DNA of 64,000 nucleotides, from assembly GCF_029855045.1 (NCBI RefSeq), contig NZ_CP123228.1:806001-870000 (forward strand), given 5' to 3'. Below are positions 50,419 through 58,295 of the stretch, piece by piece. The position numbers and the translations under genes were made by a program. The stretch is from Piscinibacter sp. XHJ-5 (GTDB lineage: Bacteria > Pseudomonadota > Gammaproteobacteria > Burkholderiales > Burkholderiaceae_C). Numbering within the stretch: position 1 is the stretch's first letter; every line of letters starts with the position of its first letter. The notes beneath the pieces are model-generated. The model did not search any database, was not told the origin of the DNA, and saw nothing but the letters and a program-made list of their open reading frames with translations.

Positions 50419-51825
50419 CTATGGCGCCGTGGAAGACCGGCTGGGCAGCAGGAAGGACCTCTCCGCATAGCCGCCCGACAGGTCGCCGGGCTCATTGCCG
50501 ATGTTGGCGATGACGGTATAGCCCTCCAGCGCGAGCCGGGCACGTTCCGGCGCCTTGAAGGTCGACGGCGATGCGGTGGCCAATTCGTTCGGCCTCAGCA
50601 CGAGTCCGGCCCAGTCGCGGTATCCGGCATCGCTCAGCTGCTTGACGGTGGCCGCACGTTGCGCCTCGGGGCGGGCGGCCACGAAGAAGATGGACACACC
50701 CTTCTGCCGCGCCGCGTTGTAGAAGGCGAGCACGGGCGCGACCGCCCGCATTTTCCTGTCGGCGCTCCATGGAGCGGTGCCGGCGGAGGCTGGGTCCACC
50801 GGGTGAATCGCCGTGTCGTCGATGTCGAGCACGATGGCAGGGTTTCGCACCTGCGGCGCGCGCTGCAGCAAGTAGGCAAGGGCCGCGGTGGCCACCGCTT
50901 CCTGATCGCCCGCGATCGTTGCGCGCGCAGTCACGGCGGGAGGCACCTCGGCGCTCGTGGAGGCACGCGCCGCCGGGCCGCATTCGTCAGAAGCGTAGGC
51001 ACTGTTCAGCAATGCGGCCAGCCGCATGCCGCCGAGCGCCAGCTGCTGGTCGAGCAACGGCAGCGTCGCGGCGTAGTAGCGCTCGTCGATCGTGCAGTCC
51101 GCCGGAATCAACCGGTCGTTCCAGACCAGACGTGCGACGCCGTGGGACTGCAGCGCCCAGTTCAGCGCGGAGTCTGGCTCGACACGTTCGTGCAGGCTCT
51201 GGTGCCGGAGCAGGCTCGCCTCGAGCCGCTCGACGTAAGCCCCCCAGGACCAGGTGGTGCGTTCGATCAGCACGACATCCCAGAGCGCGTGCAGGTTGGT
51301 GTCGGGCGGCAGCTGGCAGTCGCCGCGGCAGGTCTGTCCACGAATCGCGCCGCGCAGCATGAACTCGTTGCCGCCGCGATAGCCGCCGACCGTGTGCAGC
51401 GGCTGGTGGATGTCGCCGACCAGGTGCACGGCGAACAGCAGCGCCTCGCGCCTGGCCTCGTCCGAAGCCGCGCAGCGAAGCTGCGACTGCAGACTCGACA
51501 CACGCTTGACGACGCAGTCGCCGTTGGCAGTCGACTTGCAGTCGCGGGATTCGACATAGGTGGTTTCGCCGAGCGGAATGTCGACGAAGTGCCAGTTCGA
51601 CGTTTCCTTTCGCTCCGATCGCGTGTCGTCGGCCCAGCTCGCCACGGAGGCCAGCGAAGTGCCCGGCCCGAGCAGCCGCGACACCATGGCGGCCGCCTGC
51701 GGGGTCAGCCTTCGCTGGGCGATCTCGGCGACGATGGAGTGGCCCTCCGCCCCGAAACCGTAGGCTTCTGTCGCGGATAACAGAATGGCCGCTAACAGCG
51801 AGAACAGTACGGTCCTGATGAACAT
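50419..51825 (-). CDS. Secreted fusion of S1/P1-type nuclease and HAD acid phosphatase
   Basis: A 468-residue exported protein. After a signal peptide (about 1-22), residues 24-270 match the zinc-dependent S1/P1 nuclease fold: FGAEGH (24-29), WADD (64-67), WHFVD with H79, HLVGDIHQPLH (134-144) and NLHALWD (177-183). Residues 328-460 form a class B/plant-type acid phosphatase of the HAD superfamily: DIDDT at 334-338, FVAARPEAQR near 381 and NIGNEPGDLSGGYAERSF near 441. The pair would cut nucleic acids and release phosphate from the products. The Trp that begins mature P1 nuclease and binds zinc is replaced by Phe24. ATG 51825 follows GAGGGA. Confidence 0.85.
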   Translation of the reverse strand: MFIRTVLFSLLAAILLSATEAYGFGAEGHSIVAEIAQRRLTPQAAAMVSRLLGPGTSLASVASWADDTRSERKETSNWHFVDIPLGETTYVESRDCKSTANGDCVVKRVSSLQSQLRCAASDEARREALLFAVHLVGDIHQPLHTVGGYRGGNEFMLRGAIRGQTCRGDCQLPPDTNLHALWDVVLIERTTWSWGAYVERLEASLLRHQSLHERVEPDSALNWALQSHGVARLVWNDRLIPADCTIDERYYAATLPLLDQQLALGGMRLAALLNSAYASDECGPAARASTSAEVPPAVTARATIAGDQEAVATAALAYLLQRAPQVRNPAIVLDIDDTAIHPVDPASAGTAPWSADRKMRAVAPVLAFYNAARQKGVSIFFVAARPEAQRAATVKQLSDAGYRDWAGLVLRPNELATASPSTFKAPERARLALEGYTVIANIGNEPGDLSGGYAERSFLLPSRSSTAP

Positions 51826-51874
51826 CGCGTTGTCCCTCTTCAAGTTCAAGCACGCCGGTTCGATGCGCATGGCC

Positions 51875-52762
51875 TCACCCCACCCTGCAGGGATAGCTGA
51901 AGCCCACGAAGTGGACGGCGTTCACTGCGAAGTGGACAAGGATCGCGGCCTCGACGCGCCGGGTCATGGCATACACCAGCGAGTACCCGAGGCCGGCAAG
52001 TGCCGCCAGCGCAACGAGCGGCAAGCCGCCGTTCACGTGGATGAGCGCGAAAAGCAGCGTCGACACCACCACCGGGAGCCCGACGAGGCGGGGCTGGTGT
52101 TCGAGCGCCTGGATCAGCTGCTCCTGGATGACGCCGCGAAAGACCGCCTCCTCCGCGACGCAGGTGAACAGCAGATTGATGGCCAGAAAGGTCCACGCCT
52201 GTGGTGGCCACTTGGGATCCCACCGCACGTAGCCGATCGCAGCGGCTGCACCGAGCACGGCCATGACGGTCACGAGTGCAGCAAGCAGTGAAGGCCGCGC
52301 CATGCGCCGCAGGTCGCTCATGCTGCCGATGTGCGGCGCCATGAGCGCAAGCAGCAAGAGCCCGACTGCGCCCTTGTCGAAGTTGGCGTATTGCGTGAAC
52401 GGTGCGGAGTCCACGCTGAAGCGCGCCGCGTCGATCACGACAGGGTTCTTGAACCCCGGCACGGCATGCAGCGCCAGCGCCACGGCGAGAACGATGACGG
52501 CGAGGATCGAGAAGCACCTCAGCCACCTGTTGCCGGCGTCCCGCGCCGACCATGCAAGCGCGGCAAGTACCACGAGGCAGAGCGCGCCCGGTCCCTGCAA
52601 GACGCCGGTCCACAGGCCAGCCATGACGGCTGCCGCGAACAGCAGCACCCACGGTGCCACCGGCCGCCACGAGGCCACGCGAATCGCCGGAAGCCAGACG
52701 GCGCAGATCGATGGGCCGAGTAGCGCGAACGAAGCGACGGCGTGGCTGGTGGCGATTTCCAT
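51875..52762 (-). CDS. CPBP-family intramembrane metalloprotease (CAAX protease-like)
   Basis: A 295-residue membrane protein with about eight hydrophobic segments. The Abi/CPBP motifs are EEAVFRG near residues 206-212, FALIHVNGG near 241-249 and HFAVNAVHF near 278-286, which carry the glutamate and histidines of the active site inside the membrane. Bacterial members process or degrade membrane peptides; no partner is evident nearby. It ends 49 bp before the start of the nuclease-phosphatase gene. Confidence 0.88.
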   Translation of the reverse strand: MEIATSHAVASFALLGPSICAVWLPAIRVASWRPVAPWVLLFAAAVMAGLWTGVLQGPGALCLVVLAALAWSARDAGNRWLRCFSILAVIVLAVALALHAVPGFKNPVVIDAARFSVDSAPFTQYANFDKGAVGLLLLALMAPHIGSMSDLRRMARPSLLAALVTVMAVLGAAAAIGYVRWDPKWPPQAWTFLAINLLFTCVAEEAVFRGVIQEQLIQALEHQPRLVGLPVVVSTLLFALIHVNGGLPLVALAALAGLGYSLVYAMTRRVEAAILVHFAVNAVHFVGFSYPCRVG

Positions 52763-52800
52763 GACGCCGATTTTGTGAAGCCATGCCCGCGCACGACCAG

Positions 52801-52825
52801 TGGCAGATTGCCTACGCCGATTGCC
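52801..52825 (+). repeat. Short dispersed repeat, copy 1
   Basis: TGGCAGATTGCCTACGCCGA followed by TTGCC. Related copies are at 53107-53123 and 57857-57881, always in intergenic DNA. Copies 1 and 2 flank the frameshifted gene remnant. Confidence 0.6.
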
Positions 52826-53000
52826 TAGTCAGCTCAAACGAATCCATACCTTCCCCGATCACGACCGCCGTGACGTCCTCCTTGTCGACGACCTCCAGCC
52901 CTGGCGTTCGGCGCCAGCTTGTGCAGCCCGGCCAGTTGCTCGAGGACCAGGGTGCGCCTCTTCGTCGCCAAGACGTTGCTCAGAACGTCTTCGCAGCAAG
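52812..53000 (-). pseudogene. Frameshifted 3' remnant of an unknown gene
   Basis: On the minus strand one frame reads EDVLSNVLATKRRTLVLEQLAGLHKLAPNA. A one-base shift then continues as GLEVVDKEDVTAVVIGEG and MDSFELTRQSA to a TAG at 52812-52814. The acidic, valine-rich composition is unlike the Arg-rich noise frames of this genome, so I read it as the C-terminal end of a dead gene. I do not recognise the family. Short repeats lie at its 3' end (52801) and on its upstream side (53107). The rest of the 52763-53149 gap holds no gene I can support. Confidence 0.35.
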
Positions 53001-53106
53001 CGGGCCGCGGATGGTCCCGACTTCAGTGGTGCTGGTGCTCGTTCACTCTAGAGATCGGCCGCCGTCTTTTCATGGGCAAAACGCCGACAAGGCGGATCCA
53101 TCCATC

Positions 53107-53123
53107 GGCAGATTGCCTACGCC
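53107..53123 (+). repeat. Short dispersed repeat, copy 2
   Basis: GGCAGATTGCCTACGCC, identical over 17 bp to part of copy 1 at 52802-52818. It is followed by TGCCGGCG, similar to the CGCCGGCG that follows copy 3 a few bases downstream. Confidence 0.6.
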
Positions 53124-53149
53124 TGCCGGCGCCATGCCAGGGCGGTCGC

Positions 53150-53923
53150 TCAGTAGCCTGCAGTGACACCGAAGTCCATGCTGAGCGTGGCGCCGGTGAT
53201 GGGAGCCGCGCGTGAAGAGAGCAGGAACGCGATCAGGCTCGCCACCTCCTCGGGGTCGATGAACCGAGCTTCGTGGCGTTGGGGGTAGCGCGCAAGAAGA
53301 CGATCGAGGTACGCATGCGGATCACCGCTGCCGAAGCGCTCGGCTTGTCGATGCAGCATCGGCGTCGCGATATCGGACGGACACACGGTGTTCACGCGGA
53401 TCCCGAAAGGCGCCAACTCGAGCGCGAGCGCCTTGCCCATGAGCACCAGGCCGCCCTTGCTGGCGCAGTACACGGCGCAACCGGCATTGCCGACGACGCC
53501 AGCGTCCGAGCCCACGTTGACGATCGCACCTCGCGTTGCCTTCAGCGCCGGAATGGCTCGGGAGCAGATGAAGAAGGTGCCTTTCAGATTGACGTCGACG
53601 CAGCGGTCCCATTCCTCCTCGGTCACGAGAGCGCTGTCCCCTTCGGTCCACCTGCCTGCGCAGTTGACGACCGCGTGGAGTCGCCCATGCCGGGCGAGCA
53701 CGGCGTCGACGACGCGCTGGCAATCCGCCACCTTGACCATGTCAGCGACCATCGCCGGTGCACGGAGTTCATTGGCAAGCGCATGGAGTCTTTGCGGATC
53801 GGTCGAGGTGAGAGCGAGCTCGGCGCCACTGCGGCGCAGCAGGCGTGCGACGGCGGAGCCGACGCCGCCCGCTGCACCGCTGATCAGAACAACCTTGCCC
53901 TCGAACAGGCGCGGGTCGAACAT
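53150..53923 (-). CDS. SDR-family oxidoreductase
   Basis: A 257-residue classical SDR: ISGAAGGVGSAVARLL near residues 14-29, NCAGRW near 88-93, the YCASK active site near 158 and the DFGVTAGY end. The glycine motif reads GAAGGVG instead of GxxxGIG, a common variant. ATG 53923 lies 2 bp after the preceding SDR gene, so the two are co-translated. Function is unknown; adjacency to a second SDR suggests two oxidation-reduction steps on the same compound. Confidence 0.87.
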   Translation of the reverse strand: MFDPRLFEGKVVLISGAAGGVGSAVARLLRRSGAELALTSTDPQRLHALANELRAPAMVADMVKVADCQRVVDAVLARHGRLHAVVNCAGRWTEGDSALVTEEEWDRCVDVNLKGTFFICSRAIPALKATRGAIVNVGSDAGVVGNAGCAVYCASKGGLVLMGKALALELAPFGIRVNTVCPSDIATPMLHRQAERFGSGDPHAYLDRLLARYPQRHEARFIDPEEVASLIAFLLSSRAAPITGATLSMDFGVTAGY

Positions 53924-53925
53924 GC

Positions 53926-54801
53926 TCAGTCCTCGGCGGCCTGCGCCACCCGTGTACCGGGCGTCGAGCCGGGCAATGGCCGGACCGACTTGTCTTCCTG
54001 CAGGCTGTTGCCCCCGTCGACCACGAACGCCTGTCCGGTCACATAGCTGGCGCACGGCGACGCGAGAAAGGCGATCATCGCGGCCACTTCATCGGCGCTT
54101 CCGGCACGACGCAGGGGCGTGTTCCGCGAGGCCTCGCGCTCATGCGGCGTCTGCGACCCGGTGGCGATCCAGCCTGGCAGCACGTTGTTGATCGTGATGT
54201 TGTGCTCGGCCACCTCGAGCGCGATGGCGCGGCTCATCCCGATCATGGCCGACTTCGCCGCACCGTATGCCGCTTCGCCGGGAACGCTGACCAACGGACC
54301 GGTGACCGACGACACGTTCACGATGCGACCATAGCGGCGCTGAACCATGTGCGGCAGCACGCGACGGCTCACGTTGAAGCAGGTGGTCAGATTGCGCTCG
54401 ATCGTCATGTCCCAGTGCCGGTCGCTGCATTGATCGAAGCGCTCGTACTCCTCGGTCTGGCCGCCGAGCGTCATGCCGGCGTTGTTCACCAGCACCGAGA
54501 TGGTGCCGAAGTCTTCGATGACGCTGGCGATGAATGCGTCGACTTGCGAGCGCGATGAGAGGTCGCAAACGTAGCCACGGGCTGCATATCCGCGTGCCCG
54601 CAGCTCCAGCGCCCGAGCTTCTGCGCGGGCGTCGATGTCGGTGACGACGGCGCTGGCGCCCATCCGTGCCAGGCGCAGCGCGGTGGCATAGCCGATGCCT
54701 GTCGGACTTCCAGCTCCGGTGATGAGCACTGCGTGACCTGCCAGATGTCGATCCGCCGATGAAGGGCGGGGCTGCGGCTCTCTCAGCTCAACTTGATCCA
54801 T
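53926..54801 (-). CDS. SDR-family oxidoreductase
   Basis: A 291-residue SDR with ITGAGSPTGIGYATAL near residues 27-42 (a GxxxxxGIG variant), DID at the end of strand 2, NNAGMTLGG near 108 and the YGAAK active site near 178. The C-terminal extension after GQAFVVDGGNSLQEDKS is about 25 residues longer than usual. I start at ATG 54801, which overlaps the 3' end of the 1011-residue gene by 19 bp; a longer open frame upstream is inside that gene. FabG-like reductase chemistry is expected; the substrate is unknown. Confidence 0.83.
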   Translation of the reverse strand: MDQVELREPQPRPSSADRHLAGHAVLITGAGSPTGIGYATALRLARMGASAVVTDIDARAEARALELRARGYAARGYVCDLSSRSQVDAFIASVIEDFGTISVLVNNAGMTLGGQTEEYERFDQCSDRHWDMTIERNLTTCFNVSRRVLPHMVQRRYGRIVNVSSVTGPLVSVPGEAAYGAAKSAMIGMSRAIALEVAEHNITINNVLPGWIATGSQTPHEREASRNTPLRRAGSADEVAAMIAFLASPCASYVTGQAFVVDGGNSLQEDKSVRPLPGSTPGTRVAQAAED

Positions 54802-57800
54802 ACGTCGTTGGTTTGGGCGGCGTTGTCGAGGTAGTAGCTGTTGTCCACGATGGGCGGCTCGATGATCGTCAGCTTGAGCGCCTGAGGCGCCGACGTGATG
54901 GCCGGACGCCATCCCTTGACCTCCCATGAAAGCGTGCCGTACTGAACCTGGGGCGCGCCGACGGCGCGCCCGACGTCGGGCAGCCAGTCGACGAGCGCAT
55001 CGAGCGTCGCCCCGCCCTGCGGGAGAATCACTTCCCGGCCGTCGATATCGACCACCTCGCGCAGACGCCGCTTGAGGTTGGTGTAGTCACTGGCCAGGAA
55101 CGGTGCCCCGCTGCTCGTCATGCAGAGCACGCACCATGCGACGGCCACCACCTTGCCGTTCTGGTCCTTCACGGCGACCAGCACCCAGGGGCCTGCCAGC
55201 CGCTCGAGAAGCCGAACGCGATACTGGCCGCCGGGCGAGAGACAGCACCCGACCTCCTCCCCGAGCACCAGGCAGGCGACATGCTCCTTGTCGAGGATCT
55301 CGAGCTCGAAGAGGTGGTAGTTGTCGTGGTGTGCCGGGAAGTCGTCCCTGCCGATGAAGGCGACCAGCGCCTGCCGGGTCGCCTCGAGCTGCTCGATCTG
55401 CGCCTTGGCCTGCGGCGCGAGCGTCTGCAGCTGGGTCAGCAGGTCCTGGATCGGCGTCGCCAGCGTGCGGTTCTTCATCACCACGATCTTGCTCAGGATG
55501 TCTTCGGTCAGCAGGCACTCTTCGTCCGTGCCGAAGATCAGCGTCATCAGCACGTCGAAGCTGCTGCCCTTGATCTTCCAGTTCTGGATGTCGGTGTGGC
55601 GGGGCTTTCCGTGCAGGGACAGCCCCAGGAGCTTCAGGCGGCCGATGAGCGCGACCGCGGCAGCCGCCCGGTCCTTGACCGGCAAGGTCTGCAGGTGGTC
55701 GATCGCTGCCTGTGCCAGCCGGCGGATCGCCACGACCCACGGTTGCAGCACCGCGAACAGCTGCGGCGCGGTGCAAAAGCGCTTGGGCGCGAGCTTCTTC
55801 GACGCGCAGCCGCGGAACACGAGGTCCCAGTCGATCGAGGGATGCCTCTTGCGCAAGCCGGCGCGGTACTTCTGCACCTCCGGAATCTGATCCCATCCCA
55901 GCATGCCGGTGGTCAGGCCCTGGTGCAGCGCCTGCTGGTAGATGGCCCGGCCGTTCCACTGCCCGACCTCGAGTGCCAGCGCGACGCACTTGCTCCATCC
56001 CGCATCCGACTGGGCGACGACGTCGTCATGGATGGCCGGCGAGGTGGGAACCGGCTCTGCATACCAGCGCTGCTTGTGGCCCGCATCGAGGGTCAGTCGG
56101 ATCGAGATCTCCAGCCAGCTTTTCTCGGCGGCAGGCAACGGGGCGACCCAGTTCGCGATCTGCCGCCAGACGGCCGGATGGCCGCATCGGGCGGTCCACA
56201 GCCGACTCACCAGATCGGCGAGAAAGCTGGCGGGCGCGCTCGACGGCAGCGGCATGGCGGGCGGAACCGCGGTCCAGGCCTCTGGAGCGCCGGCGGCAAA
56301 CGTCGCCAGGGTCGCCGGGCTGTCCAGCACCACGCGCTGAGTCTTGCCATCGCACTGAACGATTGCCCGGAACAACAACCCGAGGCGGGCGGCGCTTTCA
56401 GGGGCTTTCAGAAGCTGCCACAACCAGACGCGCAGGCTCGAGGTGGTGGCCGAAGTGCTCAGGATCTCGGTGCACAAGGCCATGGGGGCGGCGACATCGG
56501 TTGCGGCGAACCCGAATGCGGCGTTCAGAAAGGCCCCGATCGGTTGCGTCCAACTGGCGGCATTGAGGTTCTCCTTGGCCTCGCGCCAGAGTTCCGCCCA
56601 GACGTCTGCACTGGCGAGTGCGCCGCCGGCGGGCAGCAGCGATACGCTCAGCTCGAATCGGTCCCCCGGGTCTCGCATGGATTGCCGCAGTCGGAGCAGC
56701 GCACGGGCCCGTTCCGGGGTCAGCAGGGACGCTCGCATGAGTCCCGACACGACGTGCTTGCACGCTCTCTCGACGTCGCGCCCCAGCAACTGGCTGATCA
56801 GCGTGATCGTGTTGTCCCAGTCGCCTGCCTGCACCCATCCGGCTTCCGCGAGCGCCTGCGCCAACTCCACCGCGGCACGGTGGTGGTGCAGCGTTTCACC
56901 GGCCATGAGGTGGCTGATCACCGGTGCCGGGCCGGACTCGTGCGAGATCAGCAACTTCACCAGGTTGACCACGAATTGAGGCGTGTCGACGGCCTCCCAA
57001 GGCTGCAGGACCGAAGCTTCTCCGAAGAAGAGCTTCAGCACCCGGGCGCCCAAGGCGCAGTCCAGCATGGCGGGCAGCCACCGGTGTTGCTCCTTGTGGT
57101 CGAGCAGGAACTGGATCCACTGCCGCAAGGCGGCATCGCTCACCGCATCGACGTTGGGGAGCAGCCGCAGTGCCGCGGCCAATGAGCTCACCGAAAAAGG
57201 CTGCGGCGACGGCTCGGTGGCGATGGCGGCGATGATGCCGGTCCACTGAGCGCAGTCGAGATACGACGTGAGGTTGAGCGCGACCGTTGCGTGCGCATAA
57301 CCCCGGGACTTCGGTGCGATCTTCTTCGCCAGGTCCATGAGCCGCGCCACATGATCGCGCCGCTCGTGCTGCCTGATCAGCTTTGCCAGCGCGCTGACCA
57401 TCATCCCGTCCGCGTCGGGCTTGGACAGAAGGTCTTCGGCCAACGCAAAGAGCACGTCCCAGGCCTCGGGTGAGGCAAGGCACTTGCAGCCGCTGGCACC
57501 GCGTTCCAGCTGCACGAGACGCTTGACGAACGCGGTGGGCGCGCTGTTCGCCTCGGCCGACAAGATGGTGCCGAAAAGATTCGGGAACGGTTGGTCGAAC
57601 CGATCCAGACCTGCCACTAGGTGATTGGCCAGCTCAAAGGCGCGTTCGCTCGACGAGCCCGTGCAGTGCGCCCATTGCGACTTGAATTCAGCCGCGAAGG
57701 TGGGATCCGCGCGGTGCTGGTGCAGCAGGGCCACGGCTTGGACGCCCTTGCCCTCCATCGCCAGCGTGAAGGCCGTGGCGACGGGTGACGCGGCGGCGTG

Positions 57801-57818
57801 AATGGCCGTGGTTTCCAT
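54783..57818 (-). CDS. Large cytoplasmic protein of unknown function (1011 residues)
   Basis: I do not recognise this gene. The protein has no signal peptide and no long hydrophobic helix. Residues 1 to about 700 are Leu/Ala-rich and mostly helical, in the style of alpha-solenoid repeats. A basic stretch near 650-690 (LRKRHPSIDWDLVFRG; KKLAPKRFC) and a coiled-coil-like segment (QTLAPQAKAQIEQLEATRQAL near 795-815) follow. The last 200 residues form a separate beta-rich module with LGEEVGCCLSPGG (C858-C859) and WVLVAVKDQNGKVVAVAWCVLC. The CC-x-x-x-G pattern followed by vA-xa-x strands resembles GNAT-like or PcfJ-like modules but the match is weak. ATG 57827 is an alternative start. Confidence 0.8.
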   Translation of the reverse strand: METTAIHAAASPVATAFTLAMEGKGVQAVALLHQHRADPTFAAEFKSQWAHCTGSSSERAFELANHLVAGLDRFDQPFPNLFGTILSAEANSAPTAFVKRLVQLERGASGCKCLASPEAWDVLFALAEDLLSKPDADGMMVSALAKLIRQHERRDHVARLMDLAKKIAPKSRGYAHATVALNLTSYLDCAQWTGIIAAIATEPSPQPFSVSSLAAALRLLPNVDAVSDAALRQWIQFLLDHKEQHRWLPAMLDCALGARVLKLFFGEASVLQPWEAVDTPQFVVNLVKLLISHESGPAPVISHLMAGETLHHHRAAVELAQALAEAGWVQAGDWDNTITLISQLLGRDVERACKHVVSGLMRASLLTPERARALLRLRQSMRDPGDRFELSVSLLPAGGALASADVWAELWREAKENLNAASWTQPIGAFLNAAFGFAATDVAAPMALCTEILSTSATTSSLRVWLWQLLKAPESAARLGLLFRAIVQCDGKTQRVVLDSPATLATFAAGAPEAWTAVPPAMPLPSSAPASFLADLVSRLWTARCGHPAVWRQIANWVAPLPAAEKSWLEISIRLTLDAGHKQRWYAEPVPTSPAIHDDVVAQSDAGWSKCVALALEVGQWNGRAIYQQALHQGLTTGMLGWDQIPEVQKYRAGLRKRHPSIDWDLVFRGCASKKLAPKRFCTAPQLFAVLQPWVVAIRRLAQAAIDHLQTLPVKDRAAAAVALIGRLKLLGLSLHGKPRHTDIQNWKIKGSSFDVLMTLIFGTDEECLLTEDILSKIVVMKNRTLATPIQDLLTQLQTLAPQAKAQIEQLEATRQALVAFIGRDDFPAHHDNYHLFELEILDKEHVACLVLGEEVGCCLSPGGQYRVRLLERLAGPWVLVAVKDQNGKVVAVAWCVLCMTSSGAPFLASDYTNLKRRLREVVDIDGREVILPQGGATLDALVDWLPDVGRAVGAPQVQYGTLSWEVKGWRPAITSAPQALKLTIIEPPIVDNSYYLDNAAQTNDVWIKLS

Positions 57819-58295
57819 GCCGAGCATTGTGTGTAGCCGGGTCCGCGCGCCGCCACTGGCGGATTGCCTACGTCGATTGCCGATGCCCGCCGGCGGCCTA
57901 GGAAAAAACGACGGCCTGCCTGCGACAACGACCCATGGGAGGCGTCGCTCGCCGCACCTACTCTGTCGTGGATGCATCGGCCTGCCATGGAGCGCGGCCA
58001 TGCACGACACCGGAGCGATACCGATGACGCCAACGTCCCCCTCACGACACGGCAGATGCGCAAGCGCATGCGGCTCGATCCGCATGCATGGGCGGTCTGC
58101 TCGTCCGGCGGCAAGGCCGTGAAGCGTTTCACTCCGCCCGACGGCGCTGCCGCGGCGCATGGAAAACGGCGTGCTTTGCAAGTCCGCATGCCGACCTCCC
58201 GTGCCACCTTTGCGGCGCCGACCGTCCATGCACAGCCGCATGCCGGCGACGGCACCCCCGCTCCTCCTCAGAACCTCGGCGAAAGCTTTCCCATC
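57819..58295. other. Divergent intergenic region with a dispersed repeat copy
   Basis: This 477-bp gap lies between the 1011-residue gene and the phospholipase D-like gene and should hold both promoters. It contains repeat copy 3 (57857-57881: TGGCGGATTGCCTACGTCGA then TTGCC) and CGCCGGCGG nearby. An open plus frame from 57864 runs into the PLD gene, but its first 144 codons look like non-coding Arg/His/Pro-rich sequence. I see no sigma-70 boxes I would defend. Confidence 0.45.
57857..57881 (+). repeat. Short dispersed repeat, copy 3
   Basis: TGGCGGATTGCCTACGTCGA followed by TTGCC differs from copy 1 (52801-52825) at two of 25 positions. All three copies lie between genes in the 52.8-57.9 kb part of the window. 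Confidence 0.6.
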
